From positions 108,485-172,484 of the forward strand of contig KV835868.1 of NCBI GenBank assembly GCA_001838165.1: a stretch of DNA of 64,000 nt. Reading direction: 5' to 3'. Shown piece by piece: positions 25,731-34,609 of the stretch (position 1 is the stretch's first letter; every line of letters starts with the position of its first letter). Below the pieces are notes generated by a model. It did no database searches and was not told the origin of the DNA. It was given only the letters and a program-made list of their open reading frames with translations. Position numbers and translations under genes: made by a program. The stretch comes from Actinomyces sp. HMSC035G02 (GTDB lineage: Bacteria; Actinomycetota; Actinomycetes; Actinomycetales; Actinomycetaceae).

Positions 25731-28700
25731 GCCCGACACAGCGCTCCGTCGGTGTGATCCTTGTCACAAGGGGAGAGGCACCGCTCACCCAGTCCGTACT
25801 GCGGGCCATCGAGAATCAATCGGTGGCCCCGCGTTCGTTGACCATCATCGACGTCGCAGGACGTCACGTCACCCCTTTCCCCGCTGATCGAGTACCCGAC
25901 GGTGCCGTGCTCGTCCGCGTCGGTCGTGCCCGCAACCTCGGCGATGCGATCCGTCGTGCTCAGGCACAGGGGGCCCCCTTCACCTCGGAGCAGTGGTGGT
26001 GGATCCTGCACGAGGACAGCGCCCCCGAGTCCGAGTGCCTCGACGAACTCATTCAGGCCGCCGCCGTCGGTAGGACCGTCGGAGCTGTCGGCGTCAAGCA
26101 GATGAGCTGGGACGGCAACCGCCTCCTCGAACTCGGAATCTTCGCCACGGCCAGCGCCCGCCGACTCGAGCGCATCGGTGATGACGACATCGACCAGGGC
26201 CAGCACGATGGCACGAGCGACGTCCTCGGTGTCGGCACCGCCGGTCTGTTCATCAGTGCCGAGGCCTACGAGGCCGTCGGCGGATTCGATCCCGCGCTCG
26301 GCCCCTTCGGTGACGGCCTCGACCTGGGACGGCGTCTGCACCTCGCCGGCTATCGCGTGATCGTGGCCCCCAAGGCGCGCGTGCGTCACGCCCGCGTCTC
26401 CCTCTACTCCGGCTTTGACGCTGCTTCGGAGACGGACCGTAGCGAACCGACGGGGGATGTCTCCGACGCCCTCGTCGATGGTAACGACGCGACTGATGGA
26501 TCGTTCCGCAAGCGCCGCTATGCGCAGATGTACAACTGGTGCAAGGCTGTGCCCGCCCTTGTCCTGCCGTTCCTGGCGCTGTGGCTCCTCGTGTGGAGCC
26601 CCGCCCGCGCCCTGGGGCGTATCCTGACGGGCCGAGCCTCGCTGGCTCTGCCCGAAATCGGCGCCCTCGTGTCCCTGATTGGTGCGACCCCGCGTCTGCT
26701 GGCGGGACGTGCGCGCGCGGCTCAGACGCGCCGCGTTCCCCGCTCGGCCCTACGTGCGCTTGAGACGGCTCCCGGCTTGCTGCGCAAGGAACCCGCGGGC
26801 GTGGATGAAGACGAGCACGGAGAACGGATCGATCCGCTCGTCGTCGCCTCGATGCGGCGCTACCGCGTCCGCTCGGCATCAACTGCCCTCGGGCTCCTCA
26901 TCATGACTGCCACCATGGCAACCATGCAGTGGTGGGGTACGGCGACCGGCCTCGTGGGCGGTGCCTGGGTGTCCCTGCCCTCCTCATGGTCCGAGCTGTG
27001 GGGAGCCGCGTGGTCCGCATGGATTCCGGGCGGCGACGGATACGCTGGCGGGGCCGACCCGCTGACGATCCTCATGGCGATTCTCAGCGCTCCGTTCGCG
27101 CCCATGGGCGTTACCCCGGGAGCGCTCGCCACCTTCCTGCTGGTCGCGTCGACGCCAATTGCCGCGATGCTGGCGTGGATTCCCTCGCGCGCGCTCACCT
27201 CGTCCCTGCGCGTGCGCTTCCTCGTGTCCCTTGCGTGGTCTTTGGCCCCCTCACTGCTCATGAGCGCCACGCACGGCGTTCTCGCCGCGACGCTCGCGCA
27301 CGCAGCTCTGCCGGCGTTTGCCGCATACTGCGTGGGCCAGCCGAAGCCTCTGCTGGTCGCCGGTGCCGGCGGCGTCGATGAGGCCCCGCTGCGCCCCCGC
27401 GGAATCAACGGCGGATGCGCGGCTCTCGCCCTCGTCGCCCTGGCCTGCTGCGTCCCCTGGATGCTCCCGCTGGGTGCGGCTGTGCTGGCGTGGCGCTCGC
27501 GTCGTTCTCTCCTCGCAGCGCTGCCCGCCCTCGTCCTCCTCGTCCCCACCTACGTCTCGATCGCGGCGCGTCCCTCGGCCTGGCCGGCGCTCGCCTCGAC
27601 GAGCGGGGGAGTCCACGCCTACACGCGCTCCGACTCGTGGATGGCGATGCTCGGCATGCCCGCCGCGCCGTCAACGCCGCTTGAGGCGGTTGCGCTGTGC
27701 ATTATCGGAGCCGGCGTGATTGCCGCCGCGGGCATCGCTCTCCTGCGCCTGCGCACTCGCTTCGCCGCACTCGCTTTCTGCGGAGCCCTCGTGTCCGCAG
27801 CGGCCGGCTGGGCTGCCTCGCAGATCGGCGTGGGAATCTCCGGCGCCTTGGTCGCAAGCGCGTGGAGCGCCCCTGCGCTGTCCCTGTCCTTCGGTGCTCT
27901 GCTCGCGCTCGCCGCCCGATCCGGATCGGGCAACGAAAACGCGGCCGAGGCCTCGCGTCCCGCATGGGATGGATCGCGTCCCTTCGCCGTGCGAGCGCTC
28001 GGCGCCCTGACCGCGCTTGTTCTACTGGGAGCAGGAGGAGGCGTGGCTGCCTCCTCCTTTGCCGCCCGCAGCGATGCGGCGGACACCCCGACCTTCACGC
28101 TCGCGCAGCGATCGACCGTTTCTCCGATGTCCTCGCCGATCGTCTCCGCCGTCGCCGCGCAGGCCCAGCGCTCGACGCGTGCGGGGCGGATCCTCGTCCT
28201 TGACGGCGATCCCACGCACGGCACGGTGAACGCGTCCCTGTGGCGCGGCTCGGGCCCCTCCCTGACCGATGGCTCGCCGGCAACGCGGGCCCTCGCCCTC
28301 GCCCAGGCGCGCTCCGGCGCTGCGGAAGGAGTCCTGAGCGACCCCGCAACCGCGTCGCTCGCCCAGGCGGCCTACACCCTCGTCGTCTACCCCGACGACG
28401 CGACCGTGGCGGCCCTGGCTGCCCACGACGTCGACACGATTCTTGTGCCCCTGGGCGCCAGCGGGTCCCAGGCTCTCATCTCCGGGCTCGACCGCGCCTC
28501 CGGCCTCGAAAAGGTCGGCGACACGAATTCGGGCACCGTCTGGCGCGTGCGCCCGAACGGCGTAACCCCCTCGCGCGTCCGCGTCGAATCTGCGTCCGGC
28601 GTGACCACCCCGGTCGGTGGCAGCCAGCTCAGCGTCAGTGGAGACGTCGATGCGAGCGGCACCCTCGTCCTCGCCGAGCGCGCCGACTCCGGATGGCGCG

Positions 28701-28891
28701 CATCCGTCGACGGGACCGCCCTGGCCGCCACTGAAGCAGCCGACGGATGGTCTCAGGCCTTCGAGATGCCTACTGCAGGCCACCTGACGCTCACCTACGC
28801 CGCGTGGTGGATCATCCCCTGGCGGATCGCCTCCGGCGTGTGCCTGGTCGTCGCCGCAGCAAGCGCCCTATCCGCCTGGAGGAAGAGATGA
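25727..28891 (+). CDS. Large multi-membrane-spanning family 2 glycosyltransferase
   Basis: A protein of about 1054 residues. Residues 1-250 are a GT2 domain: VGVILVTRGEAPLTQSVLRA, WWWILHEDSAPES near residue 90, and FDPALGPFGDGLDLGRRL. Residues about 270-1054 contain a series of hydrophobic segments (at least twelve) and a long extracytoplasmic segment near residues 790-1015 before a final membrane helix. Such proteins are regular neighbours of WhiB2-type genes in Actinobacteria and are presumed to build arabinan-, galactan- or teichoic-type wall polymers; the substrate is unknown. Start is uncertain: TTG 25727 overlaps the whiB stop; a GTG near 25754 or the ATG at 25676 are alternatives. It is coupled by ATGA to the next gene. 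Confidence 0.8.
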   Translation: MSPTQRSVGVILVTRGEAPLTQSVLRAIENQSVAPRSLTIIDVAGRHVTPFPADRVPDGAVLVRVGRARNLGDAIRRAQAQGAPFTSEQWWWILHEDSAPESECLDELIQAAAVGRTVGAVGVKQMSWDGNRLLELGIFATASARRLERIGDDDIDQGQHDGTSDVLGVGTAGLFISAEAYEAVGGFDPALGPFGDGLDLGRRLHLAGYRVIVAPKARVRHARVSLYSGFDAASETDRSEPTGDVSDALVDGNDATDGSFRKRRYAQMYNWCKAVPALVLPFLALWLLVWSPARALGRILTGRASLALPEIGALVSLIGATPRLLAGRARAAQTRRVPRSALRALETAPGLLRKEPAGVDEDEHGERIDPLVVASMRRYRVRSASTALGLLIMTATMATMQWWGTATGLVGGAWVSLPSSWSELWGAAWSAWIPGGDGYAGGADPLTILMAILSAPFAPMGVTPGALATFLLVASTPIAAMLAWIPSRALTSSLRVRFLVSLAWSLAPSLLMSATHGVLAATLAHAALPAFAAYCVGQPKPLLVAGAGGVDEAPLRPRGINGGCAALALVALACCVPWMLPLGAAVLAWRSRRSLLAALPALVLLVPTYVSIAARPSAWPALASTSGGVHAYTRSDSWMAMLGMPAAPSTPLEAVALCIIGAGVIAAAGIALLRLRTRFAALAFCGALVSAAAGWAASQIGVGISGALVASAWSAPALSLSFGALLALAARSGSGNENAAEASRPAWDGSRPFAVRALGALTALVLLGAGGGVAASSFAARSDAADTPTFTLAQRSTVSPMSSPIVSAVAAQAQRSTRAGRILVLDGDPTHGTVNASLWRGSGPSLTDGSPATRALALAQARSGAAEGVLSDPATASLAQAAYTLVVYPDDATVAALAAHDVDTILVPLGASGSQALISGLDRASGLEKVGDTNSGTVWRVRPNGVTPSRVRVESASGVTTPVGGSQLSVSGDVDASGTLVLAERADSGWRASVDGTALAATEAADGWSQAFEMPTAGHLTLTYAAWWIIPWRIASGVCLVVAAASALSAWRKR

Positions 28892-30432
28892 CGAAGCGCC
28901 CAACCAACTCCCTGACGATCCTGATGGGAGCGGGGATCGCCGTGGCGGCCACGGCCTCGGCGTCGATGTGGGTGTCGTCAGCTCCGGCTACGGTGGACGG
29001 CGTCCCGCAGAGCGCGCACCCCTCCCAGGTCCAGCTCGCTTGCCCCTCAGGAATCGTCGATCCCTTTGAGACCACGAACGTCGCGGCGGGCACCACCTGG
29101 TCCTCGCTGGCGACGGCTCCCGTGTCTCCCGCACCCGCTTCCGTCACGGGGCAGGGCGGCGTCATCCCGACGGCCCTCACCCTCGCCGGCCAGGGCGGCG
29201 GTGAGCTCGCCGGCCTCAGCGCTGTCGGCTGCGCGGCCGCTCGCACGTCCCAGTGGATCGCGACCGGCGCGACCACCGCGGGTGCCGACATGGTCCTCAT
29301 CCTGTCCAACCCCGGCCCCACAGCCTCTGTCGTCAGCATCGATGGGTACGGCGCGTCGGGCCCGCTCAACGCCGCACCGCGTCAGGTCACGGTCCCGGCA
29401 CATTCCTCGGCGTCGGTCCTACTCGCCGGGTGGTTCCCCGACGAGAGCGCGTTGGCCGTGCATGTGCGCGCAGACGGGGGAGGGGTCGCCGCCTGGGCGC
29501 AGGCCTCCCTCATGAACGGTGAAATTCCGCAGGGAACCACCCTGGCATCCGCGGTCGTCCCCGCGACCACGCAGACGATCCTCGGCGTGGACCCGAAGGG
29601 AACCTCCCTGCTGCGCCTCGCCTCGCCGTCGGGAGAAGCCCACGTGAGCGTCTCCGTCGCCGATTCGACGGGCGTGCACCCCCTGGCTGGCGGCGAGGCG
29701 ACGGTCGCCGAAGGGACGACCCTTGACATGCCCCTCGACGGCGCGTCCAGCGACTCCACCCCGATCACGCTCATCGTGACCTCCGACCACGAGGTCGTGG
29801 CTCAGACGACGACGATCACCCTCGGTGCGCCCTGGGCCGAGCGAGCGAGCGCCTGGGTTATGCGGTCCAATGCGACTCCCGCCACCGCCCTGACGGAAGC
29901 GACCATTCCTGGTGCCACCCAGATCGAGGGCATGGGGCGCCAAGTTCTCTCCTCGACGCCTATTCGCGCCACCTCCCTGGCAACCAATTCGGGCGTGACC
30001 AACGTGCGTGCGAGCCTCCTGCTCTACGCACCCGCGCCCACCCAGGCCTCGTTGAACGATCAGGGCAGCGCCTCATCGGATGCCCCCAGCCCGAGCGCAA
30101 CCCCCGACATCTGGGCCTCGCCCTCACCGAGCGCCGGGCAGTCCGGGACGAGCCAGTCCGGCGACGAGGAGGATGCGCAGTCGAGCGGTACGTCCGCCTC
30201 CACGCCCGGAGCGGTCGCCGTGCGCGTGGGCGGGCGCACCGTCTACGTTGCTCCCGGGATCCCCACCCTCGTCGATCTGCCCGACAATGGCACAACCCTC
30301 AGCGCGGACTCCCCGATTCAGGCGGCTGTTGTCGTCTCTGCGGACACGGCCGTGGGGCGCATGACAACGACGTGGAACGTGGGTACGGAAGGCATCAGCG
30401 CCGTCAGCGGTGCCATCCGCACCACCAACTGA
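28888..30432 (+). CDS. DUF5719 family secreted or membrane-anchored protein
   Basis: A 514-residue protein with an N-terminal hydrophobic segment (residues about 11-30, signal or anchor), then a long extracytoplasmic region of beta-rich, Ser/Thr/Ala-rich sequence. Internal motifs include LACPSG, LILSNPGPTASVVSIDGYG and VPAHSSASVLLAGWFPDE. A low-complexity Ser/Pro/Gln segment occupies residues about 390-440 before a final folded part. The order GT2-DUF5719 is conserved in actinobacteria beside whiB2, suggesting it assists the giant transferase at the cell surface; no biochemical role is established. ATG 28888 overlaps the preceding stop and has GGAGG upstream. Confidence 0.78.
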   Translation: MTKRPTNSLTILMGAGIAVAATASASMWVSSAPATVDGVPQSAHPSQVQLACPSGIVDPFETTNVAAGTTWSSLATAPVSPAPASVTGQGGVIPTALTLAGQGGGELAGLSAVGCAAARTSQWIATGATTAGADMVLILSNPGPTASVVSIDGYGASGPLNAAPRQVTVPAHSSASVLLAGWFPDESALAVHVRADGGGVAAWAQASLMNGEIPQGTTLASAVVPATTQTILGVDPKGTSLLRLASPSGEAHVSVSVADSTGVHPLAGGEATVAEGTTLDMPLDGASSDSTPITLIVTSDHEVVAQTTTITLGAPWAERASAWVMRSNATPATALTEATIPGATQIEGMGRQVLSSTPIRATSLATNSGVTNVRASLLLYAPAPTQASLNDQGSASSDAPSPSATPDIWASPSPSAGQSGTSQSGDEEDAQSSGTSASTPGAVAVRVGGRTVYVAPGIPTLVDLPDNGTTLSADSPIQAAVVVSADTAVGRMTTTWNVGTEGISAVSGAIRTTN

Positions 30433-30440
30433 AGCGCCTC

Positions 30441-30863
30441 TCAGCGCATCGCGTCGTCGATCTCGTCCGGCGGCAGCGCCAGGATGTGGCTGATGCGCTC
30501 GATCAACACCCTGCGCGTCATGAGCGCGACCTCCTCCGGGGCGCAGCGCAGCGTGACCGGCAGTCGATAGACGACGATACGATCGCGCAGACCGCGACGC
30601 CGATCCGCCGGGAAAATGCGCGCGACGACGACGTTGTGGGACTCCCAGGGAGCAGGATTCGACGGGGGAACATCCTCGACCCCGAACTCGATCGTGGCCA
30701 CCTGCGGCCATCGTCGAATGAGCTCTGTGACGAGCTCACCGACCATCAGATCGAAGTCCTCACGCCGAGTCCTCCACACCGGAGTCCCCGGGAAAAACAG
30801 GGGACCGCGCGGACCGCGACCGTGGCGGTCACGACTCGAGACATGGCGGCGCGTAGGAAACAC
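30441..30863 (-). CDS. Zincin-like metallopeptidase family protein with degenerate active site
   Basis: A 140-residue protein of the small actinobacterial zincin family that neighbours whiB2 and DUF3499. It keeps the family layout: a basic N-terminus with GPRGPLFFPGTP, FDLMVGELVTELIRRWP, TIEFGVEDVPP, IVVYRLPVTLR and a C-terminal helix. In the family that helix carries HExxHH; here the corresponding residues 121-126 read IERISH, so the first zinc His and the second are replaced and only the Glu and the last His remain. Peptidase activity is therefore doubtful. GTG 30863 is taken as start (upstream GAGGGG). Divergent from the DUF3499 gene. Confidence 0.75.
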   Translation of the reverse strand: MFPTRRHVSSRDRHGRGPRGPLFFPGTPVWRTRREDFDLMVGELVTELIRRWPQVATIEFGVEDVPPSNPAPWESHNVVVARIFPADRRRGLRDRIVVYRLPVTLRCAPEEVALMTRRVLIERISHILALPPDEIDDAMR

Positions 30864-30932
30864 CCCCTCAGGGTAGGCGTATGGCGCGCCGAAGCGGGCG
30901 ATACGGGCACAGAGTGTCGTACTCTTAGGGGC

Positions 30933-31385
30933 GTGATTGCCCAACGCCACTGCTCCAAGCCCGGCTGCTCCACGGTCGCCGTCGCCACCCTGACCTACGA
31001 CTACCGCGACTCGACGGTCGTTGTCGGTCCTCTTGCGACTGTCGCCGACCCTAACTCGTATGACCTGTGCGACGAACACGCGCATAACCTCACCGCGCCG
31101 CTCGGCTGGCAGGTCGTCCGTCTGGCAACCACCTTCGAACCCGCTCCGCCCTCGGGGGATGACCTGGCGGCGCTCGTCGATGCCGTGCGCAGGGTCGCCC
31201 AGGAGGCTCAGGCTGCCCCGGTGCCGCCTCAGGAGACCCGCAAGCCGACCACCGGGCCGTTCGGGCCCGCACGTTCCGTGGGGACCCCCGACACGTCGAG
31301 TCCGCTCGACCCGTCGAGTCCCTACGCGCGACGCCGCGCCCAGTTCACCGTCGTCGACGGCACGGACACCGAGGGCACCGACTAG
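30933..31385 (+). CDS. DUF3499 family protein
   Basis: A 150-residue actinobacterial protein of unknown function. The N-terminus IAQRHCSKPGCSTVAVATLTYDY and the later DLCDEHAHNLTAPLGW supply Cys and His residues in a pattern that could bind a metal ion (CxxxxC...CxxH). The C-terminal third is a Pro/Ser-rich tail. GTG 30933 has AGGGG upstream. It sits in the conserved whiB2 / metallopeptidase / DUF3499 neighbourhood. It ends 3 bp before the convergent RDD gene. Confidence 0.85.
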   Translation: MIAQRHCSKPGCSTVAVATLTYDYRDSTVVVGPLATVADPNSYDLCDEHAHNLTAPLGWQVVRLATTFEPAPPSGDDLAALVDAVRRVAQEAQAAPVPPQETRKPTTGPFGPARSVGTPDTSSPLDPSSPYARRRAQFTVVDGTDTEGTD

Positions 31386-31388
31386 GGG

Positions 31389-32219
31389 TTACAGGCCGAA
31401 ACGAGGCTGCGTCGCCTCGTGGAAGCGGGCCTGGCCGCGCGATCGGCGCTCAGCTTCCCGACCCCAGTCGCGATCCCTGCGGGCCACCAGCACGGCTGCG
31501 ATCACAACCTCCGGGTGGAGACCATCCGGCAGAGGCGTCTGCACGCGACGCGAGAGGCGCTGCGCGAGTGAGACGGCGACCTGTGCTCGCACGTCCGTCT
31601 TCAACGAGCGATTCGACTGCAGGAAGGCGCGAGCCTCCGCGACGAGGGCATCGTCGAGGGGGAGGATCGTCGCGGTGCGCGCCCAATCTTCGAGGCCCGG
31701 CGGCAGCACGAGGGGCGGGTAGAACACGGAAGCGCCCTGCGAACACACCATCGTCCCGGCCGCCAGATCGCCCAGGCGCTTGCCTTTCGAGCTCATGATC
31801 TCAGCGAGTGCCGCCAGGCCGCCAAACGTCCCCCAGTTCTCCAGGATGCCCGTCGAGACGCGCACCGCGCTATGGCGGGCGGTGATCGCACCGCCGTCGT
31901 CGCGTACGACCCGCAGGTTAAACGCCCACTTCCCAAGCGAACGCCCACGCGTCGCGATCTCGACCACGAGCGGCAGGAAAAACATCGTTGTCGAGAGGAA
32001 CCCGACGATGATCACGCGCTGGATCGACGCGGACGGCGAGGTGAACCTGGCGGCCATCACAAACAGCACCAACGTGCACAGGGTGTACGTCGTCGCATCC
32101 ATGACGGCGGCGGCGAAGCGCTCCGGAGGTGAGGCCGGCGTCACGTCCAGGGTAACTGCCTCGCCAGTGCGCACAAAGTCGTCTTGAATGGCGCTCGATT
32201 GACTGCGTTGCGTGCTCAT
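31389..32219 (-). CDS. RDD family membrane protein
   Basis: A 276-residue protein with an RDD domain, seen as PERFAAAVMDATTYTLCTLVLFV (first helix with conserved Arg and Asp), a second helix, and a third region RGRSLGKWAFNLRVVRDDGG. The last 80 residues are soluble. RDD proteins are membrane proteins of mostly unknown role. In actinobacteria this type pairs with SpoIIM- and DUF58-type genes. ATG 32219 is chosen over the GTG at 32228. It is divergent from the SpoIIM gene with only 18 bp between starts. Confidence 0.85.
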   Translation of the reverse strand: MSTQRSQSSAIQDDFVRTGEAVTLDVTPASPPERFAAAVMDATTYTLCTLVLFVMAARFTSPSASIQRVIIVGFLSTTMFFLPLVVEIATRGRSLGKWAFNLRVVRDDGGAITARHSAVRVSTGILENWGTFGGLAALAEIMSSKGKRLGDLAAGTMVCSQGASVFYPPLVLPPGLEDWARTATILPLDDALVAEARAFLQSNRSLKTDVRAQVAVSLAQRLSRRVQTPLPDGLHPEVVIAAVLVARRDRDWGREAERRSRGQARFHEATQPRFGL

Positions 32220-32237
32220 ATATGACACGCTAGTCCA

Positions 32238-33230
32238 ATGGACATTGATGTGCTGCGGGTAAGTGGCGAAACGGAATGGAAACGGCTGGAACAGCTGACG
32301 CGCCAGCGCTCGCTGTCAGGCGACGAGATCGATGAATTCGACCGCCTCTACCGTTCGACCACGACGGACCTGGCGCGCGTACGCACGCTCAACCCCGATC
32401 CCGACGTGATTGCTGAGCTGTCGCGCATCCTGTCCGCCGCGCGCGGGCGTCTCGCGGGCACCGGCGGGCTGTCCGGAGCCGTTATCGCGCGTTTCTTCAC
32501 GGTGTCCCTACCGCTGACGCTCTACCGGATCCGTTGGGTAATCGTGGCGGTGATGGCAACGTTTATCGCGATCGCCGGCGTCCAAGCGCATTACCTGATG
32601 AGTCACCCGGACGTCATGAACGAGCTCGGTACCCCCGAGCAGCTGAAGTACTACGCGCAGAGCGCGTTCGTGGAGTACTACCACCAGGACACGAACGCGG
32701 AGTTTGGCCTGTCTGTGTGGGCTAATAATGCCTGGATTGCCCTGGTGGGCGTGGCCACGGGGATCACGGGCGTCTACCCGCTGAAGATCCTGTGGGAGAA
32801 CGCCACGAGCATTGGCACGTCAACGGCCATCGTCTTCAGCTACGGCGGAGTCTGGCACTTCTTCCGTTTCATCCTGCCCCACGGACTTCCCGAGCTGACT
32901 GCCGTCTTCATCTCGATCGCGGCGGGCCTGCGCGTCTTCTGGTCGCTGCTCGTGCCCGGTCCGATGACGCGTTTCCAGGCCGTCGGACAGGCGGCTCGCG
33001 GCGCGATGACGGCTGCGGCGGGCTGCGCCATCCTCCTGGCCGGCTCCGGCGTCCTGGAGGGTTTCGTGACGCCCTCTGACCTGCCTGACGCCGTCAAGAT
33101 CGCCCTCGGTGCCCTCATGACGGGGGCCGTGTGGGCATACATCCTCATCCTCGGGCGGCGCGCGCACCAGGCGGGCGCCAGTGCCGACGTCGGCATTGAC
33201 GCCGGCTACTACCAGCCCGTCTCGGGGTGA
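32238..33230 (+). CDS. Stage II sporulation protein M (SpoIIM) family membrane protein
   Basis: A 330-residue protein with a soluble helical N-terminus (about residues 1-85) followed by six or so membrane segments, including VIVAVMATFIAIAGV and WANNAWIALVGVATGITGVY. The SpoIIM domain in Bacillus belongs to the engulfment machinery, but the family is widespread in non-sporulating actinobacteria, where it lies with RDD, DUF58 and MoxR genes as here. No sporulation role is implied. ATG 32238 gives the standard start with few bases before the divergent RDD gene. Confidence 0.86.
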   Translation: MDIDVLRVSGETEWKRLEQLTRQRSLSGDEIDEFDRLYRSTTTDLARVRTLNPDPDVIAELSRILSAARGRLAGTGGLSGAVIARFFTVSLPLTLYRIRWVIVAVMATFIAIAGVQAHYLMSHPDVMNELGTPEQLKYYAQSAFVEYYHQDTNAEFGLSVWANNAWIALVGVATGITGVYPLKILWENATSIGTSTAIVFSYGGVWHFFRFILPHGLPELTAVFISIAAGLRVFWSLLVPGPMTRFQAVGQAARGAMTAAAGCAILLAGSGVLEGFVTPSDLPDAVKIALGALMTGAVWAYILILGRRAHQAGASADVGIDAGYYQPVSG

Positions 33231-33270
33231 GGCTCACGCGGCGTCAACGCGCGCGAGAAGTGGGCCCGGC

Positions 33271-34602
33271 TTAGAGTCGGCCGCTCTTCTTGAGTTCGAT
33301 GTAGCGGTCCGCCGTCCGAGCGGGAAGCAGGCCCGCCGAGGCGCGCACGGTCAGCGCGCCGGCCAGGCGAGCGTCGGTGGCTCCCGCCTCGTCAGATCGT
33401 TCTGCGAGGGAGGCGGAGGCTGCAAGGAACACCTGCTCGGCGTCCTCGCGGCCCGCTCGCGCTCGGATTTCGTCCGGGTCGGTCGCCGATGCAACCAGCA
33501 CCGTGTGGCGGTCGCTCAGGCGTGCCAGCGCGTCGGTGAACTCGGTTTCCATGCCGGCCGGCGGAATCTTCGTCGCGATAACGACGAAGGCGGAATGATG
33601 CACGGTCTGCTCGACCGTGCTGACCATCTCCGACCAGTCGGTGACGTCGAGGCGGGGCGAAATATCCGTGAACGTGTGGGCCAGGGTCTCGATGACCTTG
33701 GCTCCTCGGACGCCGGACACGCGTGCGCGGACAGCCGAGTCGAGGACGATGAGGTGCACCTTGTCGCCCGCTCGGTCGGCCAGTGCAGCGAGAAGCAGGG
33801 CGGTTTCGATGGAGGAATCGAGGCGCGGGGCGCGTCCCAGCGCGATCGAGTCGACCTCTTCGTGCTCGGGGGCTCCGAGCAGGGCTGAGGAGGCGCGCCC
33901 GCAGTCCACGACGATCACGACGTGGCGGTCGCGTTCGGGCCTCCACTGGCGCACCATCAGTTCCGTCGAACGGGCGGAAGCTCGCCAGTCAATGTCGCGC
34001 GGATCGTCGCCCACGACGTAGGAGCGCAGGGAGTCGAACTCGGTTCCCGCGCCGCGCAGTGTCGTCGGTGTCGTTCCTTCGAGCTCGTGAAGGCGCGCCA
34101 GGCGCGAGGGCAGCAGGACGCGCGCCTTGAACTCGGGGAGCACCGACAGGGAGAGGGGAGCGGACAGACTCACCTGGCGCGCTCCCAGATGCAGGGGGCC
34201 CCACGAGCGAATGGTGACTAAGTCGGCTTGGCGGGTGCCGCGCCGGTTCGGGGCGAGCATCGTGGAGATGCGCTCTGAGGTGCCCGGGCGTACACGCACT
34301 CGCTGGCGCGTCGGCGACGGGTTGAGGGAGGGAGGCCACGCGTCGCGCACGTCCAGGTTCATGTGGCGCTTCGTCGTGTTCGTCAGCCGCAGGCGAGACT
34401 CGGTGGTCTGGTCAGCGCGAATTGGCCCGGTCACGTCACGGCTGAGACGCAGGGTGCGCGGCGAGGGCGCGGCGAAGGCATCGAGGAGGCATACAGCCAC
34501 CACGAGGCCGCACCACGCCCACGCGAGAGCGCGGGACGGGGCGAAAGCGAGGGGGATGAGCCCGACCAGTACGAGGAGCGCGCTACGCGCCGAAATCACC
34601 AC
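33271..34602 (-). CDS. DUF58 domain-containing protein
   Basis: A 443-residue protein with two short N-terminal membrane segments (LLVLVGLIPLAFAP and LAWAWCGLVVAVCLL), a beta-rich middle region and the DUF58 motif EFDSLRSYVVGDDPRDIDWRASAR near residues 190-215. After it comes a von Willebrand A-like fold (VVIVDCGRASS). DUF58 proteins are partners of MoxR AAA ATPases, and the MoxR gene is directly upstream. GTG 34602 is used, 7 bp after the MoxR stop; a start at 34641 would overlap MoxR. It is the last gene of the five-gene operon running from 38778. Confidence 0.85.
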   Translation of the reverse strand: MVISARSALLVLVGLIPLAFAPSRALAWAWCGLVVAVCLLDAFAAPSPRTLRLSRDVTGPIRADQTTESRLRLTNTTKRHMNLDVRDAWPPSLNPSPTRQRVRVRPGTSERISTMLAPNRRGTRQADLVTIRSWGPLHLGARQVSLSAPLSLSVLPEFKARVLLPSRLARLHELEGTTPTTLRGAGTEFDSLRSYVVGDDPRDIDWRASARSTELMVRQWRPERDRHVVIVVDCGRASSALLGAPEHEEVDSIALGRAPRLDSSIETALLLAALADRAGDKVHLIVLDSAVRARVSGVRGAKVIETLAHTFTDISPRLDVTDWSEMVSTVEQTVHHSAFVVIATKIPPAGMETEFTDALARLSDRHTVLVASATDPDEIRARAGREDAEQVFLAASASLAERSDEAGATDARLAGALTVRASAGLLPARTADRYIELKKSGRL

Positions 34603-34609
34603 GGGGGAC

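Noticed and set aside
32238..33230. Sporulation gene cluster
   Set aside because: SpoIIM-family proteins are common in non-sporulating actinobacteria beside RDD/DUF58/MoxR genes, and no other sporulation gene is present.
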